Origin: Nemopilema nomurai
Lineage: Eukaryota > Cnidaria > Scyphozoa > Rhizostomeae > Rhizostomatidae
Reading direction: 5' to 3'
Assembly: GCA_003864495.1 (NCBI GenBank)
Contig: ML133434.1
Span: 42,332 to 106,331, forward strand
DNA: 64,000 nt
The first letter of the stretch is position 1, and the number at the start of each line of letters is the position of its first letter. Below, one piece after another: positions 11,014 to 25,234 of this stretch. The notes under the pieces were generated by a model. It did not search any database. It saw only the letters and a program-made list of their open reading frames with translations, and was not told the origin of the DNA. A program made the position numbers and the translations under genes.

Positions 11014-13683
11014 GTAAGTCCTGTCTTCACATTTCTTTACATTGAAGTTTTTAAACGGCAAAAAGACATTGTACAATCCTAGATAAGATGTTGAGTACAA
11101 GGAGCTGTATACAAAGACAACGGCAAAAGGAACGCATGGAAAGTGTAAAGTTTGCAGATATTGAGCTTGCAAAAAATTAATCGAGCTTTTAGAAGTTGAA
11201 ACTTGCAGGATTAGCCAAGAAGGATTTCACTGCACAGGATTGTATGTTGAAGCAATTGATGAAACTAGAATTTTGGTGTAATCAGCAACTAGTGGTTTTT
11301 CAATTCTTCGAAATTTCACGATCAATCCCTGATTTGGCGACCTTTTCAAGATATGAATGATACCAATTTCTAGATCCTTTATATTCTGAATTCTTACGTC
11401 CCCACAGAACACTTTCAAGTTTCATTTGCAGTTGATTTAGAATCATTTTTTCGTATGCAGGGAAATGTGTAGAACCACGAAGAGCCTCACACCAACTTTC
11501 AATTGCTTAGTCTATCTGTAAATTTTACTTTCCATCATGATAAAACAATGTTCTTCACATGGTTGTGAACGGAAAACAGCCCGAGAAAATTAGCCAACGA
11601 AAGATAAAGACAGAAAGGAGAAAATATGTTCATTAAACGAAGCAAAACACGATCAATGTACAAGAATCAAATTACGACCCGCTACCAATGTGCATACCTC
11701 ATCTTGGTTGCAACCAAAAAGTAAGAAGTGCTGTTTTATACTCATTCTATTCCCATAGTTTCATGGTGCTCCCCACGAAAATTGTGACCAGAATGCATTT
11801 TGTAAATGTACCACCTAAGCGTCTTGATAAAAAGGTAGCAAAATACGTTCTCCTCTTCTGATTAAACCAAATATCTACGAGGATAACTTGATGGCCTCTG
11901 CGACGGGAAGCTAATTATCGAAGAGTCATTTCAACTAACTTTGAGTGTGGCAGTCACCTTGAAATCATAGTGAGAACTATCTTTTACACACTAAGATTTG
12001 TACTGAATTTTATTGTACCATCAACCTAGGCTTCAATGTTGATGAAAGAATTCTACCTGGGCTTGCTTTTCTATTTAAATATGCCTATAGCAATTGTTTT
12101 CTTAAAATGTGATAACTAGACTATTTTTGAACTGGCCTTTTATCAATTCTTTTCAATACAACAAGCTTTCGTAAGATAAATATCCTTTATACTCCATTTA
12201 CCTTTATGGTTAGAACACATCTAGCGGATATCTTGCGACATGCATTGTGATTTTGTCGAAAGACAGGTCTCCGCTTCAGGAAGGCCAACTTTTTCAAACA
12301 TCGGTGAAAACGAAATGGCTTGGTGCAATGAAACACGAGATATTTTTTTGAACTTTCTTTTCTTGAACTTAACTTGAATTCTGTGCCCAAACGATTATCC
12401 ATTAAAGATTCTCGCTACTCACATTTTATAATGGCTACAGAGGACTTCAGCTAAGCGTGGGATAAAGTATCATATTACATATTATCTGATGCAATGACAA
12501 ATATTTAATTCATATTACATATTCATAAATCCTATTTCATATTATCTGAAGCAATGACAAATATTCAAGAAATACAAGAGAAAAAAGAATCATATATGAA
12601 TTTATGTTTTGCTTGCCCTTTTGAGACCAAATTACATGACTTTAAACTTCACTGCAGTTTCACTAGCTTTTAGCTCCGTGTCATACGATAATTCTTAACT
12701 GAAAAGTATATGTCACCAAAGGGGGCGTAAATCTGTCAGTTTTGATCCAGACACAAATCAATGTTTAGATGCTACGTTCATTGTTATGCCAAATTTGACA
12801 TGTCCCTCTCGCAAATCACAAAGCTTGGATACGCTAGGAATCGTGTAGCCTATTCATTTTGGTTTATTAGATGACAGATAAATATAAGAACACAGCATTA
12901 AGCTTTTATAGTGAAATTTTGATGGTATTCTAGATTTCCCAACAAGTGTCGTGCTTTGTTTCCAACAAATGAAGAACTGTGGTCGCATGTGATTACAGAA
13001 AAGTAGTCACATCAAGGGGACCGCCATCATGGCTTCAAATACTAAGTCTAGTTGCTCGATCCAGACCTTTGCAGGACAGTGATTGAAGTGGTGGTTAGTT
13101 TCAGGAAGAATTGATACTCGAATGCATTCAATGTAATGTGACAAGAATTGACTGTCTCATACCATCAAGGAGGGTTCACTTTACCTACCAATACTGATAT
13201 ACAGAAAAGGCAGCAACTGCAACTTTTGATAATCATTTTGCGCTTCTCTTTCCTGAGTGCGCGGAAAGTTTGATTGAATAACAAGCAAGTATTGAACAAA
13301 GGTATTTGACACACTATGCTATTCATTACAGTAGAAGGGCAAAACAGACAAATATAAAACAACTTGAGCTCAAGGCCTTTTGTTCACGATATAGAATTTT
13401 AGCCTTTTCACTCCATACTATTGCATAAGATAATGGAAACTTTTCATTTTCGACTCAATTTAAACAACAATTACAAATTTCACTATTACAATGGTAATTT
13501 GCAATTGGCTACCCTGAGTACAAAGAAAAAGACTATTACAAGCACAACAAAAGTAATTAGCAATTTAAAGTGCAAAAGGTAATGAGCCCCAGTTTAAGAT
13601 TCAAGAGAAGCGTATCTTTTTTATTATATATTTAAGGTAGCTATTTCTACGCTAAACATTTTTAAATCTTCTCTGATAAAAAA
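11014..13683. other. No gene recognised, copy 1
   Basis: Small open frames here, such as the lysine-rich one near 11560-11820, change frame between copies. At 12478-12567 the word catattatctga-gcaatgaca is duplicated with a 60-bp period (kept in all copies). At 13545-13575 lies the empty site that corresponds to the LINE insertions of copies 2 and 3. Confidence 0.4.
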
Positions 13684-14140
13684 CCAAATTGTTCCTCATC
13701 GAACCTAGTACCCAGGAAAGTGGTAAGACGCCGCGCCGCGTCCTGTATCTAGGCATGATTTTGAGAATGTTTATCGACTGTTGCCATGCATTTTGAGTAG
13801 TTCCTTCGCATTTTGAGAAAGTCGCGCGCAGTTTCTACATGCGCACGCACAGAATTTCAATACATTGTTGTCCCTGAGAAGAGGTCGACCTGAGCGATTT
13901 TAACGAGAGGAAAATTCGCCAAAATGACGTAATAAACCAATTCACTTTTAATAGGGTATATTTGGCATATGTTTAATATACGTTTTATGAGGTCTTGCCT
14001 ACGTCAGAGTTTGAGGATCTTCAGAGGTGAGCAGGCTGGTCCACAAATGAGAAAAATTTGCCAGGGAACACCGACCCCACGTGACCATGGTTCACTGTTG
14101 TTCACATGTGCATGATCTCCATCAGATCTCAACCGAATAG

Positions 14141-14257
14141 TTGAAGAAAGTCATCGCAAGCATTGAAGAAGATATTTGGAAGAAATTAAAAAGGGTATTG
14201 ATCACTGGAAATTTACAAGCAGTCGATGAGTTTGTGATTCAACAAGGGAAAGGGTAG
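14141..14257 (+). other. Short open frame, possible exon remnant (copy 2)
   Basis: Counterpart of 458-574: same length (117 bp including stop), with one conservative L-to-V change and one N-to-K change. No family recognised. Confidence 0.2.
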
Positions 14258-17200
14258 CTCATCTACGCGAGGGCCTAACCGCCAGACACGAGTGGAAAGA
14301 TTCAAACCAAACTTTCAAGGCCGTTTATTCTACTTAGTTGAAATTTTTGTTTTGTTTTTTACTCTACTGCAAAAATACTATAAATAGTGTGTACACAGGG
14401 TATAATCTATCATGTGATCTCAAATTCGCACCAAATTATCCTTGGAAGAAATGTTACAAGCATTTGTATATTAAATATTGGTTATTTTATAGCATGTACA
14501 GCATTTCCTGTGTCTCAATTGTAATGCAGGCATTTGTGTGATGATATCAAATGTAGGTATAAATTTTAGAATGTATGTTTACCTTTAAATTAAAATGCTA
14601 AAAATAAAGTTATAAAATAGTAGGAGGGAATAGTATTTGATAAATGTTTTTGGGTTGAATAAATATTCAGTTTTTTTACTTTGCACATGATAAAAGCACA
14701 ATAAACAGCCTTTTCAATGCATGCTCATGTGCCATTATTGGTTGAACAGTATGAATTTGAGTCAAATTTCAAGAGCTCTACATCCAGTTTTCTATGAAAA
14801 TTATAAAGCGAAAAGAATTCTTGCAGCTTCTACTTTAAATCTTTGTCCTTTGATGGAAGAAATAAATTTGATTACAATTTGCATTCAAGGTTGTTAGAAA
14901 CAATTGTGTAATTGGAAGATTGTGTCCTTTCATACTTATTATGGCATGAATAAGTGTAATACAGCTCCCACATATGTCTCTTTATCTTGACACTGAAGAA
15001 TAATCAGCTGTAATGTAAGGTAATGAATAATTCTTCCCAAAAGAAACAATCACTTGAAATTCTCCAATACATTCATTTTGGTCAGTTAGTTGCATTCCTC
15101 TTTAAGGTAAAATATCCATAATGATGCTTTTGAAGAATTTAAAGTGCCTTTTAAATCTAAGCAAAAAAAATTCTTTCCAAAGTGCTAGATCAAACTTTCT
15201 GACTTAAATTTTAATAAAGAGAGTAATTTGGATGAATTGGCTAAAAGGTAAGACATTCAAGTGCGTACTTAGTGCTATGTGGACCACAACAGTATGCCAT
15301 TCAATAGACCCTGATAAAAATTAACTTTGTAAAGTTCACTTTGTTAAGTTCTCTTAGCTAAAGTTATCTGGTAACTGGTGACAAAGGGAGACCAACTCTT
15401 TTGTACCACCGATCATTTAGTTTTGTAACTATAAAGTGTACTTTACACCAGTGCACATATATGTTTAATTGTAATACTTGGAAATGTCAATCAGCTGGGA
15501 AATTTTTGAAATGACAACGAATAATTTCAGAAAAATAGTAGAAAATTTAGACTTCAAATTCAACTCGTTAGAATTAAGATTGTCTCACTATTCCTAAAAG
15601 CAACAAGATTGGTGGTTCCCAAAAGACAAACCATATCGAATTGTGTAGCAAAAGCCATCTTACTGCTGCCAGTTCCACTTTGGCCTACTATTCTCCCATG
15701 CTCTCTAACTTCTTATTCAAATATAGTGCGTAATAGTGTCAATTCTAACTTCTCATTCAATAAAGCATCAATTTCTTTATAAAACGCCTGTTACACAGTC
15801 ACTTCCGGCTAGAATCGACACTGGTTGCTTATTGTAAGAGACTTTTGCCTCAAAGATATGACACAACCGTTAGTCCTCAATAAAGCCCAAGGGAATTTTT
15901 TCACGACAAAATATTTTTTAGAGTGGGGGCTTAGTCAAGGGTGGGGACATATTTGTTGACAGCAGGAAACACTACCAGCATATCGGGATTTATTAATTTC
16001 AAGGCAATATCTCAGCCTGAGTATGGTTAGAAAAAGCAAGGAAACACTAAGATGTTGACAAATTGAGCAATTAATCGTCTTACAAGGTGGATGAATAAAA
16101 AATATAGTGATATAGAGGTTGCTATCGACATCAATTGAGCCCCCAAATTTGTTACCAACCTTTTGAAGCACCTGTTACTTTTATCTCTAAGGGCCACAAA
16201 TTGCCGATATTTTGGGCTAAGGTAGCATCTTTCTCTTCGGTGCTGGGGGAACTCGTAGGGCCAACTGGGGTTATTCCCCACAAATCACAGTGACGGACCC
16301 AATTTTAGCAGAGCAATGGTTTTTTCTACTGACTTTGGCGCTTAAAGATATGGATTGAAGGTGCTGGCGATAGGCCCTCCCCTGCTACAACGCAATGGAG
16401 CACAAACATAAACTCAGTTTTGTCTATACTACACAATCTTCCCTGGACTTCAATAGGATAAAATCTTTCGACCATGATAAACTTCATTTGCCCTTTACAA
16501 ACGTATTGGTGATTCTGAGTATCCTTCTCATCATCCCTGCAACAAGCGCAACAGTGGAATGAGCAAATTCTGCTCTTCGCTATGTCAAGAATTTCTACTG
16601 TGGAGATATAAAGTTTATATTTTGAGAAAATAATATGTATTTATCCATCAAGGCATGTCAGGAGAATGCTCTTCGTATACACCCTTGGATGCGATTGATT
16701 TAATATTGTACTGACATTTTTATTGTTGTACTCGTGGCTTTCTTGTTAAATGCATGCTAGTGTTTATATTTTTGTTTTGTTGAAAAATCTTAAAATAAAC
16801 AGCAGATGATATAAATTTTATTCGGGTTTTTTTCGCCCGATTTTATGCAGTCTGTCGCTAGCAGATGTGCTGGGGCTTGGCTTGCTAATTCTTGTTATAA
16901 ACCTAAAACGGAATGGCATATGAGCCAATTTTGTTGACTCTCATTGTCCGCTAATGCCTTGGACATTCAAACAGTAGTATTCCTTGTGTTTTTCTTAGGC
17001 TGAAAAAGTCTCTTTGACACAAATTTAAGGATTCTAAACCACTTTAAGGCCTCTGGCCTCATAAATGGCAAAATACCAGGAGCTTTTGGGAGCTTCGCTC
17101 CCTGAGCTCCCATTTCCTGACAGGGTCCTCCCCTTGACTTCCTGGGGCTTGCAGATCCCAGAGCCCCTGTTGCTTTAGGGTATTCGGCAAGCAATATACA

Positions 17201-17910
17201 CTTCACGCAATTTCAAAAAAGTGGTCCCTACGCCCCCTCCCCCCTTTCTGATAATGCGGGATCGGACCCTGATTCAGTATGTTAAAAATTGCCCTGGTAA
17301 TGCAATTCCAGTGATTTTGATAAGCAATGCAAAAATGACACGTGAGCTATTCAGTTCAGTTTAGCGCCCTTTTATACCTCGAGTTCAAAGAGAGGCCATT
17401 GCATAAGTCCGTTATAGTATACCTTCGTCCACGCCGGAGCCTCTGCATAATTTTGATGACAATTCTCTAGGATGCAGGACAGAATGGAATTCGAAGAATG
17501 ACATGGTTGCTAGTAAGTGTGTTTGCCAATTTTTATACATAACTTGCTCTCAGTATTGTTATTTCCAGTGAAATCGGGTTTGAACAAAGGGGTAGTACAG
17601 CTGTTACGGCGAGGAAGTCAATTCTTCTGTGGCCGCCTAAACACTCGCCTCGGTCTGCAAATTTTGAAATTTTTCAGCAACTGGTTGTAGTAAGAGACAT
17701 TGTTGAATAATATTGATTTTACCATTAAATTCTGTATCAAAATATTTTGAAGGAAAAGTAGGAAAACCTCTCTGAGATTTGTGAGGAATTATTTAAGTAG
17801 CTTTCTTTATTTTCTCTAACATTGTGATAGCATTCTAAACGAAAAAATGACGTTTATAGATGATCATTTGAAGAAATTACAATATCAGAACATCTTGATT
17901 CGTGATCTAA
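14258..17910. other. No gene recognised, copy 2
   Basis: Includes 14475-15397, which is missing from copy 1, and the deletion point at 15780 that removes most of the decayed coding remnant seen at 1010-1355. A 67-codon frame at 14338-14541 is identical or nearly so in copies 2-4 but has no recognisable features. Confidence 0.35.
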
Positions 17911-18170
17911 GTTTCACGTGCCTGCCCGCCATTTCTCAAATACAAACAGTGACTCGGCTTCGTGTTGCGTTCCCGGCTACGAATGCTTGAATTTTCCCGC
18001 CAAAATACAATAACAAAGTGCTCGAGCCAGTTTATTGGCTGACAGCAATTTGTCATAAGCGAGGAAACAATAGGATGCTCGATCCAGTCTTTCTCGAAAG
18101 CTTCCCGCCATTTTGTTGTTCAAGGGAACGGAGTAGCCTCACCAGTTGCTAAGTCGCGAGAAATCACCTT
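17911..18170. promoter_or_regulatory. Promoter-like block, copy 2
   Basis: Same words as at 3702-3961, with the E2F-like site at 17992-18005. Confidence 0.3.
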
Positions 18171-19918
18171 GACCTTTGATATGTTCATTTATTCTACCCA
18201 AATGTAAAAAGTGTCGAAAAGTTAAATACTTGCAATAAATCCAATGGGAAGGCGTTGGCCTTTGAAAAGCGACTAAACATTGGGTTACAATACTTCGCTC
18301 ACTTACAGAGCTCCTATCTATTCAAGTTGTTCAATTAAAAGACATGTGTAAATCAAAAACTACTTCTACTATCCATATTGCCTATATAAAATATGATCCA
18401 TGCAGATTTTAAATGAAAGTTCTCGGTGTTTGCTTTTCTTCCAATTTAGTGAAGATAAACTAGGGTTATGAGGTATATATGAGGTATAACAAGTTTGCTT
18501 TTCAAATACTGTTATGTTTTTGTACATTTTTGTGGAGAATACTGATTCCCGGAAAAAAGCATCAGGCAAAGGGGTGCTCTACTTTTTTGAAAGCCACTAA
18601 TAATTAAAACTGTGCTCACACATCTGCAAATGATCCCTTGTTGTTTGCTATTCTCATATGTTTCTTGGTAGCATTCTTTCCTTACTACACAGTTATGATC
18701 ATTCAGCAAATTGATGCAACAAGGCTTAAGATTTTTCTGGGAGAAAACTATAAGGTCTCCTGTAGATCCTCCTTCATAAATTAAACTGTTAGAGATCTCT
18801 TGTATGTTTCAAATGCTCATTGAAGATTAGTGATCTTTTTTCTTCCAATTTGGGAGTTTAAAGCATTAGTCAATTGCCCACTGGTCTTGATTAAACCGTG
18901 AATTTTTTCAGCATACACTGGTTTTCTAAGGTGATGCTAGGTTTCAAATTTCATTTAGTCAAATACTAAAGATTAATATTTTTGACAGTTCTTACATAGA
19001 CTGTCAAAATGACACAGTATATCTTTGCCATGTTACAGACACACAAATTGTCTCATTTTCCTATTTGGATCATTGGTTCCATTTTACTACGTTCCACTCT
19101 GTGAAGTAAAACATCTTTTGAATCCTGAACTTACTGAACTTGGTAGTGGGCTCCTTGAACAATTCTTACCTAAAATCAGTAGAGATGATAGAGCATCAGT
19201 TTAATGGAAAGACAGAGCTTTGAAACTTTTTTGATCTATTGAGCATTGAAAGGGCAATTAATGTAAGCATTATCCTGCACAAATTGGTTTTACTGCCCAC
19301 TTTGTAGTTTAAGTGTTTTTTGTTCAAAAACATGCAACTATTCATCAAGATGGAGATTGGCATTTAAACTTTCTATGTCTAGAAAACCATGATTATCAGT
19401 CATTGCTTAATTGTAGCCTAATTTTGTTAGCTTAATTTGTAGCTTAATTGTTCAAATATAGTTTAAATCAAATTAATTCAAGAGTTTGAATAAAATTTGA
19501 CAAACACAATGGAATTTGAAATTTCATCAGTGTTTTTCTGCTAGTATCTGATATGAAAAGATGATTTTACAATTCTATCTAGACATACTAAGTTAAGTGA
19601 CATAAGCAAGGAGTCATAGGCAGGATATGAATGATTGTATGTGCAACTGGCACTTAATTGAAGGCTCATACATAAAGAATATGATTGAAGAGTGTATTTT
19701 CTGTTACATGCCCATTTACTCTGTTACATCCAGTTACAGTAAGGCCAAAATGTGCCAACCAACAAACACATACTAGTTGGTAAATAACAAACTTTAAGAC
19801 TATACACAAAAGTCGGAATTTTTGGAGCCCTTTTCACGTAATTAGATATTTGCAATGTGAGCGACAGGGTGTTGATAAAACTTCCATTGTGAGCGACAGC
19901 CAGCTGTATCAATCTTAC
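18171..19918. other. No gene recognised, copy 2
   Basis: AT-rich. Contains the 10-bp inverted repeat at 18980-19009. Confidence 0.35.
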
Positions 19919-20116
19919 GCCCAGGTTAGCAAGGATTGCCATAATATCTAGCAGACTTGGCATGAGTTTAACAAACAAGAAAAAGCAGCTTATTGGAGCT
20001 GGATTAACAATTTTGCGAAGACTCGCTTTTATAACAAAATGTCCCTTATATGCCAAAAGATATAAACTCGCGACATAGATCTTGGCTAGCGTTATGCCTG
20101 CGGTGCACGTTGACAT
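19919..20116 (-). CDS. Possible membrane-protein first exon, intact (copy 2)
   Basis: Minus-strand ATG at 20116 starts 66 open codons ending at a donor-like GC/GTAAGA (19918-19914). Residues about 8-23 and 41-62 are hydrophobic and would span a membrane twice, with basic residues between (KASLRKIV). The frame runs on past the donor to a stop at 19724, giving 130 residues if unspliced. The frame is also intact in copy 3, but is shifted in copy 1 and has a stop as its second codon in copy 4. No later exon of the same gene was found, so this may be a pseudogene with two lucky copies. Confidence 0.35.
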
Positions 20117-22145
20117 ATGCGGTGCACGTGCGCGTTTTCATAGGCTACTAGCTAATTCATCCGTTGAAGTACTGTTTCCTTCGCAAGTATCTAAATTATT
20201 TTTAATGGAAAATTGTCCACGATTATTGCTATACACATGTAAACGAGCTTAAGTTTTATGCTGGAACGATTCATCAGAGGGCAATCCTACAATTGGGACA
20301 CTTCGCTTCAAACATACTGACAACTGAATCCATGTCCAGTGTATTTTCACGTGCGCGATGAATGCCAAGCATCATCAAGCTTCCCAAATATAACGAGGCC
20401 TCCGACGAAGGGCCTGTAGGCTAGGGAGAGAGACAACGAAACAAAATTTATGATTATGCTGCACATAGAGATTTATCACACTTTTTTAAAAAGAACAGTT
20501 TCATAAGAAAAGATTTACAAGAACTCTAGCCTTAAAACTGGAAAGAAGGTTAAGAGCAAATTAAAACAAGCTGAGGGTGTGGTACTCAGTTGTGAAACAT
20601 AAAATTTAGTCTAAAAAACCTGGAGTTTTCTGTCATCTGGAGATGTTTTGTCTGTGAATCTTTTTGGCAATTGAAGAGTGGTTCACTCAAATTGTTCGTA
20701 AATGAATGGGGCCTGTACGCTCTCCTTGGTCACAATAGGTAGCAAGTAGTTGCTTAGCTAATTTTAACTATGATGCATTAAGGTGCAATAAATCAAGGGA
20801 TGTATTTACTTATTGGCAAACTCTAGCCATTGAAAGAGAGTAAAATTATTGAAAAGCCTCAAATCATTCTGAAATGGTACCTTTAGTTGTAATGCAGAGG
20901 GATCAACTTCATCTTCTACCGTTGTCTTCGTCGTCGTCTTCGGTTTTTGTTGTTTAGTTGAGTCGCTGAGGTATTTTCAGTAACAAGCATCGAGGAGTGT
21001 ATGTCAACCCTATATACACACCTGCAAATATTCAAAGCTAATTATACCATCTAGTAGGATATAAACCTATGTCACTGTGTTTTGTGAAAGCAGCTATAGT
21101 ATAAAGTCATGGAAGGCAAGGATTGTGTTTTTAGCCTCAGGTTGTCAACGCAGTGTCTTCTGATCTCATTCTTTATTCCAGAAACGTAGACCACACATTG
21201 AGAATGTCGATTATGCAAACTGCATCCACTATTGCTATATTGAAATATTTTGGGAATGTAATTAGCAGAATGTTGAGATCTCGACAGGGGAAATTATGTT
21301 TTTGCCAAAGAGGGGAAACATCTCAGAGGATATCCATCAAAGTGATTGAAGTTAATACCTGTCCTTCACCACTTTGCTTGCCAAGGTAATCACTGCAAAG
21401 CTTTAAACGTTGCCCTCCACTGAGAAAAGTGAAGAGTAAGGCTGTGACTACCAGCACAAATGTAAGCGACAGTTCTCTCCATAGAACGTGAGTGTACCAA
21501 CAAAATGTAACAAGCCAAAAATGATTTGGGCCACCAAGGGCAATGGACAAAAAAAAGGCAAATTAGCAAGAAAGAAATTTAACGGCCTGTTTACCGAAAA
21601 CACTCGGGAAAGCCCCCAGCACTCACCAAATTAAGAGACAATTGCAAAAGTTGACTAAAGAGTTGAAAGGCTTTGTTATTTTCAAATGACCTGACTGGGC
21701 CAGCAATATCACACGATTCAATGTTCAGAAGGGAAAAGGGCGATGATTAGCACAGATTCAGGTTGGCTAAGTTCTTGTTCTGTTTGTAATTATGGTTCAC
21801 TGTTCAGTGATAAGTACTGACGATTGCCCGTCCTGTCTGAACACAGTAAAAAGGCCTCTCGGCAAGTCTAATGATGTACATAAACAAATAAATCAGAAAA
21901 ACAGAAAGCAGAAATAGTTCACCTATATACCATCTCTCTTATCGATCTTAATCAACCTGTTCTTCTATATACCATCTCTCTTATCGATCCTAATCAAACT
22001 GTTCTTCCGGTTTTAGTTGGTGAATGGAGATGATGGACTCGAAGGAATGGAAATGGACAATTTTCGAAAAAATTTCATCCGGAAAAAACAGTGAGTAGTT
22101 TTACTCACTTAGCGCGCTTTTTTTTATTTGGTTTTTTTATTATTA
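20117..22145. other. No intact gene, copy 2
   Basis: The membrane-type frame seen at 7133-7342 is present at 21359-21550 on the minus strand but frameshifted. The 42-bp direct repeat pair is at 21923-22006. Otherwise nothing supportable. Confidence 0.35.
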
Positions 22146-24258
22146 TGAGTTGTAGTTTTGGGTAGTTTGTTTCCTACCTGTTTCGCATGACGGTGTTCCA
22201 TCACCATTCATCGCCTCGAAGTGGGGCATAGGGGCGATGAGAAACGTCGTTTCAGGTGCCTTAGGTTATTGTGTTTTTGTAATCACAATCCCCAGTTCAT
22301 TGTTTAGTACGACTATGGCCCCTCGGTCAGTACACAAGAACATTGAATAGGTATCGTAGGACGGTTATGCGATACAAATTGGGAGAGTTTTTGCCAATAA
22401 ACCAATAATTTGGAGCAACTACATGTGTGATTGTGATATGTATGAGTAGTAACTTGGGTAGTTTGTTTCCTACCTGTTTCGTATGACGGTGTCCTATCAC
22501 CATTCATCGCCTTGAAGTGGGGCATAGGGGCGATGAGAAACGTCGTTTCAGGTGCCTTAGGTTATTGTGTTTTTGTAATCACAATCCTCCGTTCATTGTT
22601 TAGTACTGACTATGGCCCCTCGGTCAGTACACAAGAACATTGAATAGGTATCGTAGGACGGTTATGCGATACAAAGTGGGAGAGTTTTTGCCAATAAACC
22701 AATAATTTGGAGCAACTACATGTGTGATTGTGATATGTATGAGTAGTAACTTGGGTAGTTTGTTTCCTACCTGTTTCGTATGACGGTGTCCTATCACCAT
22801 TCATCGCCTTGAAGTGGGGCATAGGGGCGATGAGAAACGTCGTTTCAGGTGCCTTAGGTTATTGTGTTTTTGTAATCACAATCCCCAGTTCATTGTTTAG
22901 TACTGACTATGGCCCTCGGTCAGTACACAAGAACATTGAATAGGTATCGTAGGACGGTTATGCGATACAAAGTGGGAGAGTTTTTGCCAATAAACCAATA
23001 ATTTGGAGCAACTACATGTGTGATTGTGATATGTATGAGTAGTAACTTGGGTAGTTTGTTTCCTACCTGTTTCGTATGACGGTGTCCTATCACCATTCAT
23101 CGCCTTGAAGTGGGGCATAGGGGCGATGAGAAACGTCGTTTCAGGTGCCTTAGGTTGTTGTTTTTGTGCTCACATTACCCGTTCACGTTTAGTATGACTA
23201 TGGCCCATGGTCAGTACGCAGAAGCATTGAATAGGTATCTACGAGGTTATGGATACGGGGACTAATTTTGCCAATAACCAATAATTTGGAAGACTACATT
23301 AACGTAATTTTAATTGTGTAATAAGTATTAACGTTGGTATTTAGGTAGTTCGTTTCTACCTGTTTCGTATGACGGTGTCCTATCACCATTCATCCTTGAA
23401 GTGGGCATAGGGGCGATGAGAAACGTCGTTTCAGGTGCCTTAGGTTTTGTGTTCTTTGTGCTCACAGTCCCCGTTCAACGCTTAGTATGACCTCAGCCCA
23501 TTGGTTATACGCAGAGCATTGAATAGGCGTATCTCAACGAGGTCTAGGGATATTCACGGGGACTAATTTTGCAATTTAACCAATAATTTGGAACGACTAA
23601 ATAACGTAATTAATTAGTATAATTAACGTAATTAACGTAAATTAAGGTAATTGTAATTTAGGTAGCTCGTTTTCTACCTGTTTCGCATGACGGTGTTCAT
23701 CACCATTCATCACCTTGAAGGGGCATAGGGGTGATGAGAAACGTCGTTTCAGGTGCCTTAGGTTATTGTGTTATTTGTGATCACAGTCCTCCGTTCAAGG
23801 CTCTAGTATGACCTCAGCCCATTGGCTCTATACGCAGCAGCATTGAATAGGCGTATCTCGAACGAGGTCTAGGGATATTCACGGGGACTAATTTTGCAAT
23901 TTAACCAATAATTTGGAACGACTACAAATAACGTAATGGTAATTTTAGTCATAATTTAAGTAATGATTAAGGTAATTGTAAATTGTGATTTAGGTAGTTC
24001 GTTTTCTACCTGTTTCGCATGACGGTGTTCCATCACCATTCATCACCTTGAAATGGGGCATAGGGGTGATGAGAAACGTCGTTTCAGGTGCCTTAGGTTA
24101 TTGTGTTATTTGTGATGACAGTCCTCCGTTCAACGCTCTAGTATGACCTCTGCCTATTGGCTACATACGCAGAAGCATTGAATAAGGTGTATCTCGAACG
24201 AGATAACCAAGGGTAATGTGATTTTTACAAAGCAACCAATGATTAGGAGCGACTACAC
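22146..24258. repeat. Stem-loop minisatellite array 2 (7 repeats)
   Basis: Repeat starts 22168, 22464, 22761, 23057, 23351, 23668 and 24000. Type A repeats come first and type B last, as in array 1. The repeat at 22761 shows a perfect distal stem: GTACTGAC 22900-22907 with GTCAGTAC 22919-22926 around an 11-base loop. Repeats at 23351 and 23668 have small deletions in the core, so not all members are equally preserved. Confidence 0.9.
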
Positions 24259-25234
24259 CTAGTGTTAGTGGTTATATTTTATTTGCGTTATGCTTCCTCT
24301 GTCTTCCGTGGCTAAGCGTTTCCTTTCTTCCATTTGAGCGTAGTTGGGAATTCAGGACGACGGTTTGGAAGGTGTGCTGAGGCTTTTCAGGACGATTTAC
24401 AACATCTTCTAACCTGAGAGAGGTGGTAAGTAGCCAAGCAATTTGTTTCGTTGTATTCTTTCTAGGCCCCTAACATTAATAAAGTTGCAAGTATCTCGTG
24501 CTTTATTGGTCCTCACGTCTTCAATCTTTTCTTGGGCTAGGGTATTTGGACGTTGATAAACGCTTTTCAGGTACCTTGGACTGTTTTTTTTACTTTTAAT
24601 CACCTTCCTCTTTCAATGTTCAGCACTTACGTTCGCGAATCGAATGTAGACAACGGGTTTAGCGGGAAGAGATTGTATTTCAGAGAGTTTTTTGGAAGGA
24701 TGAAGAATCTTACTTATTTTTTGGAGCTGTGTGAGTTGATGGAAAGATGTTTGGGGGAATGGGGGTGGGGGGCAGTTTTTTCTGGCTTTTATTGAAACCA
24801 AGTAGTATCAGATTTTGGTACCTTTTAATATAATTTGTGTATATTTAGCCGTATCTCTAATTGATTTCTTTGACTTGACACCACCTTCCTTGATTTTATA
24901 AAGAAATACATGCTGTTAAGTCAAAGCATTGGATATTGATTGGAAAAGCATTTTTTGAAACGGAATATGTAAAGACATAGATTCACACAGTTTTGAAATG
25001 AAGGCAAAAGTGTCAACCTTAAGCTGTGAAAGCCAGTGACATTACGAGTGACATTATGAGTACACACTTATTGTGAACACAGAAAGGCGAAACAAAACCT
25101 TCAACTCCTTGACCCGTAAATGTCTCGCAAATTCAACTTATTCTAAGAAAGATTTTCTTTTTTGATTGAAGCTCTAATAATTTCGTACCTCTTCTCTCTT
25201 AAGATATGGCTGGCGCATTTGAAAGGAGAGTATC
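24259..25234. other. No gene recognised upstream of candidate exon, copy 2
   Basis: Right flank of array 2. The last 60 bases before 25235 contain cttctctcttaag, a pyrimidine tract with AG that could be an acceptor if the exon is internal. There is also an earlier ATG (25206) in another frame that stops after 17 codons. Confidence 0.3.

Larger units (their letters stand above)
1..13683 (+). repeat. Macrosatellite unit, copy 1
   Basis: First of four head-to-tail copies. The opening motif ccaaattgttcctcat recurs at 13684, 30051 (one base changed downstream) and 48062, and the order of all inner landmarks is the same in each copy. At 13.7 kb this is the shortest copy. Relative to the others it lacks about 0.92 kb near 795-810, about 143 bp at 10961 including a candidate start exon, and the LINE found near the end of copies 2 and 3. 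The phase is arbitrary because the window opens inside the array. Confidence 0.95.

Noticed and set aside
13545..13575. Copy 1 site as a precise LINE excision scar
   Set aside because: LINEs do not excise precisely; an empty ancestral site is the simpler reading.
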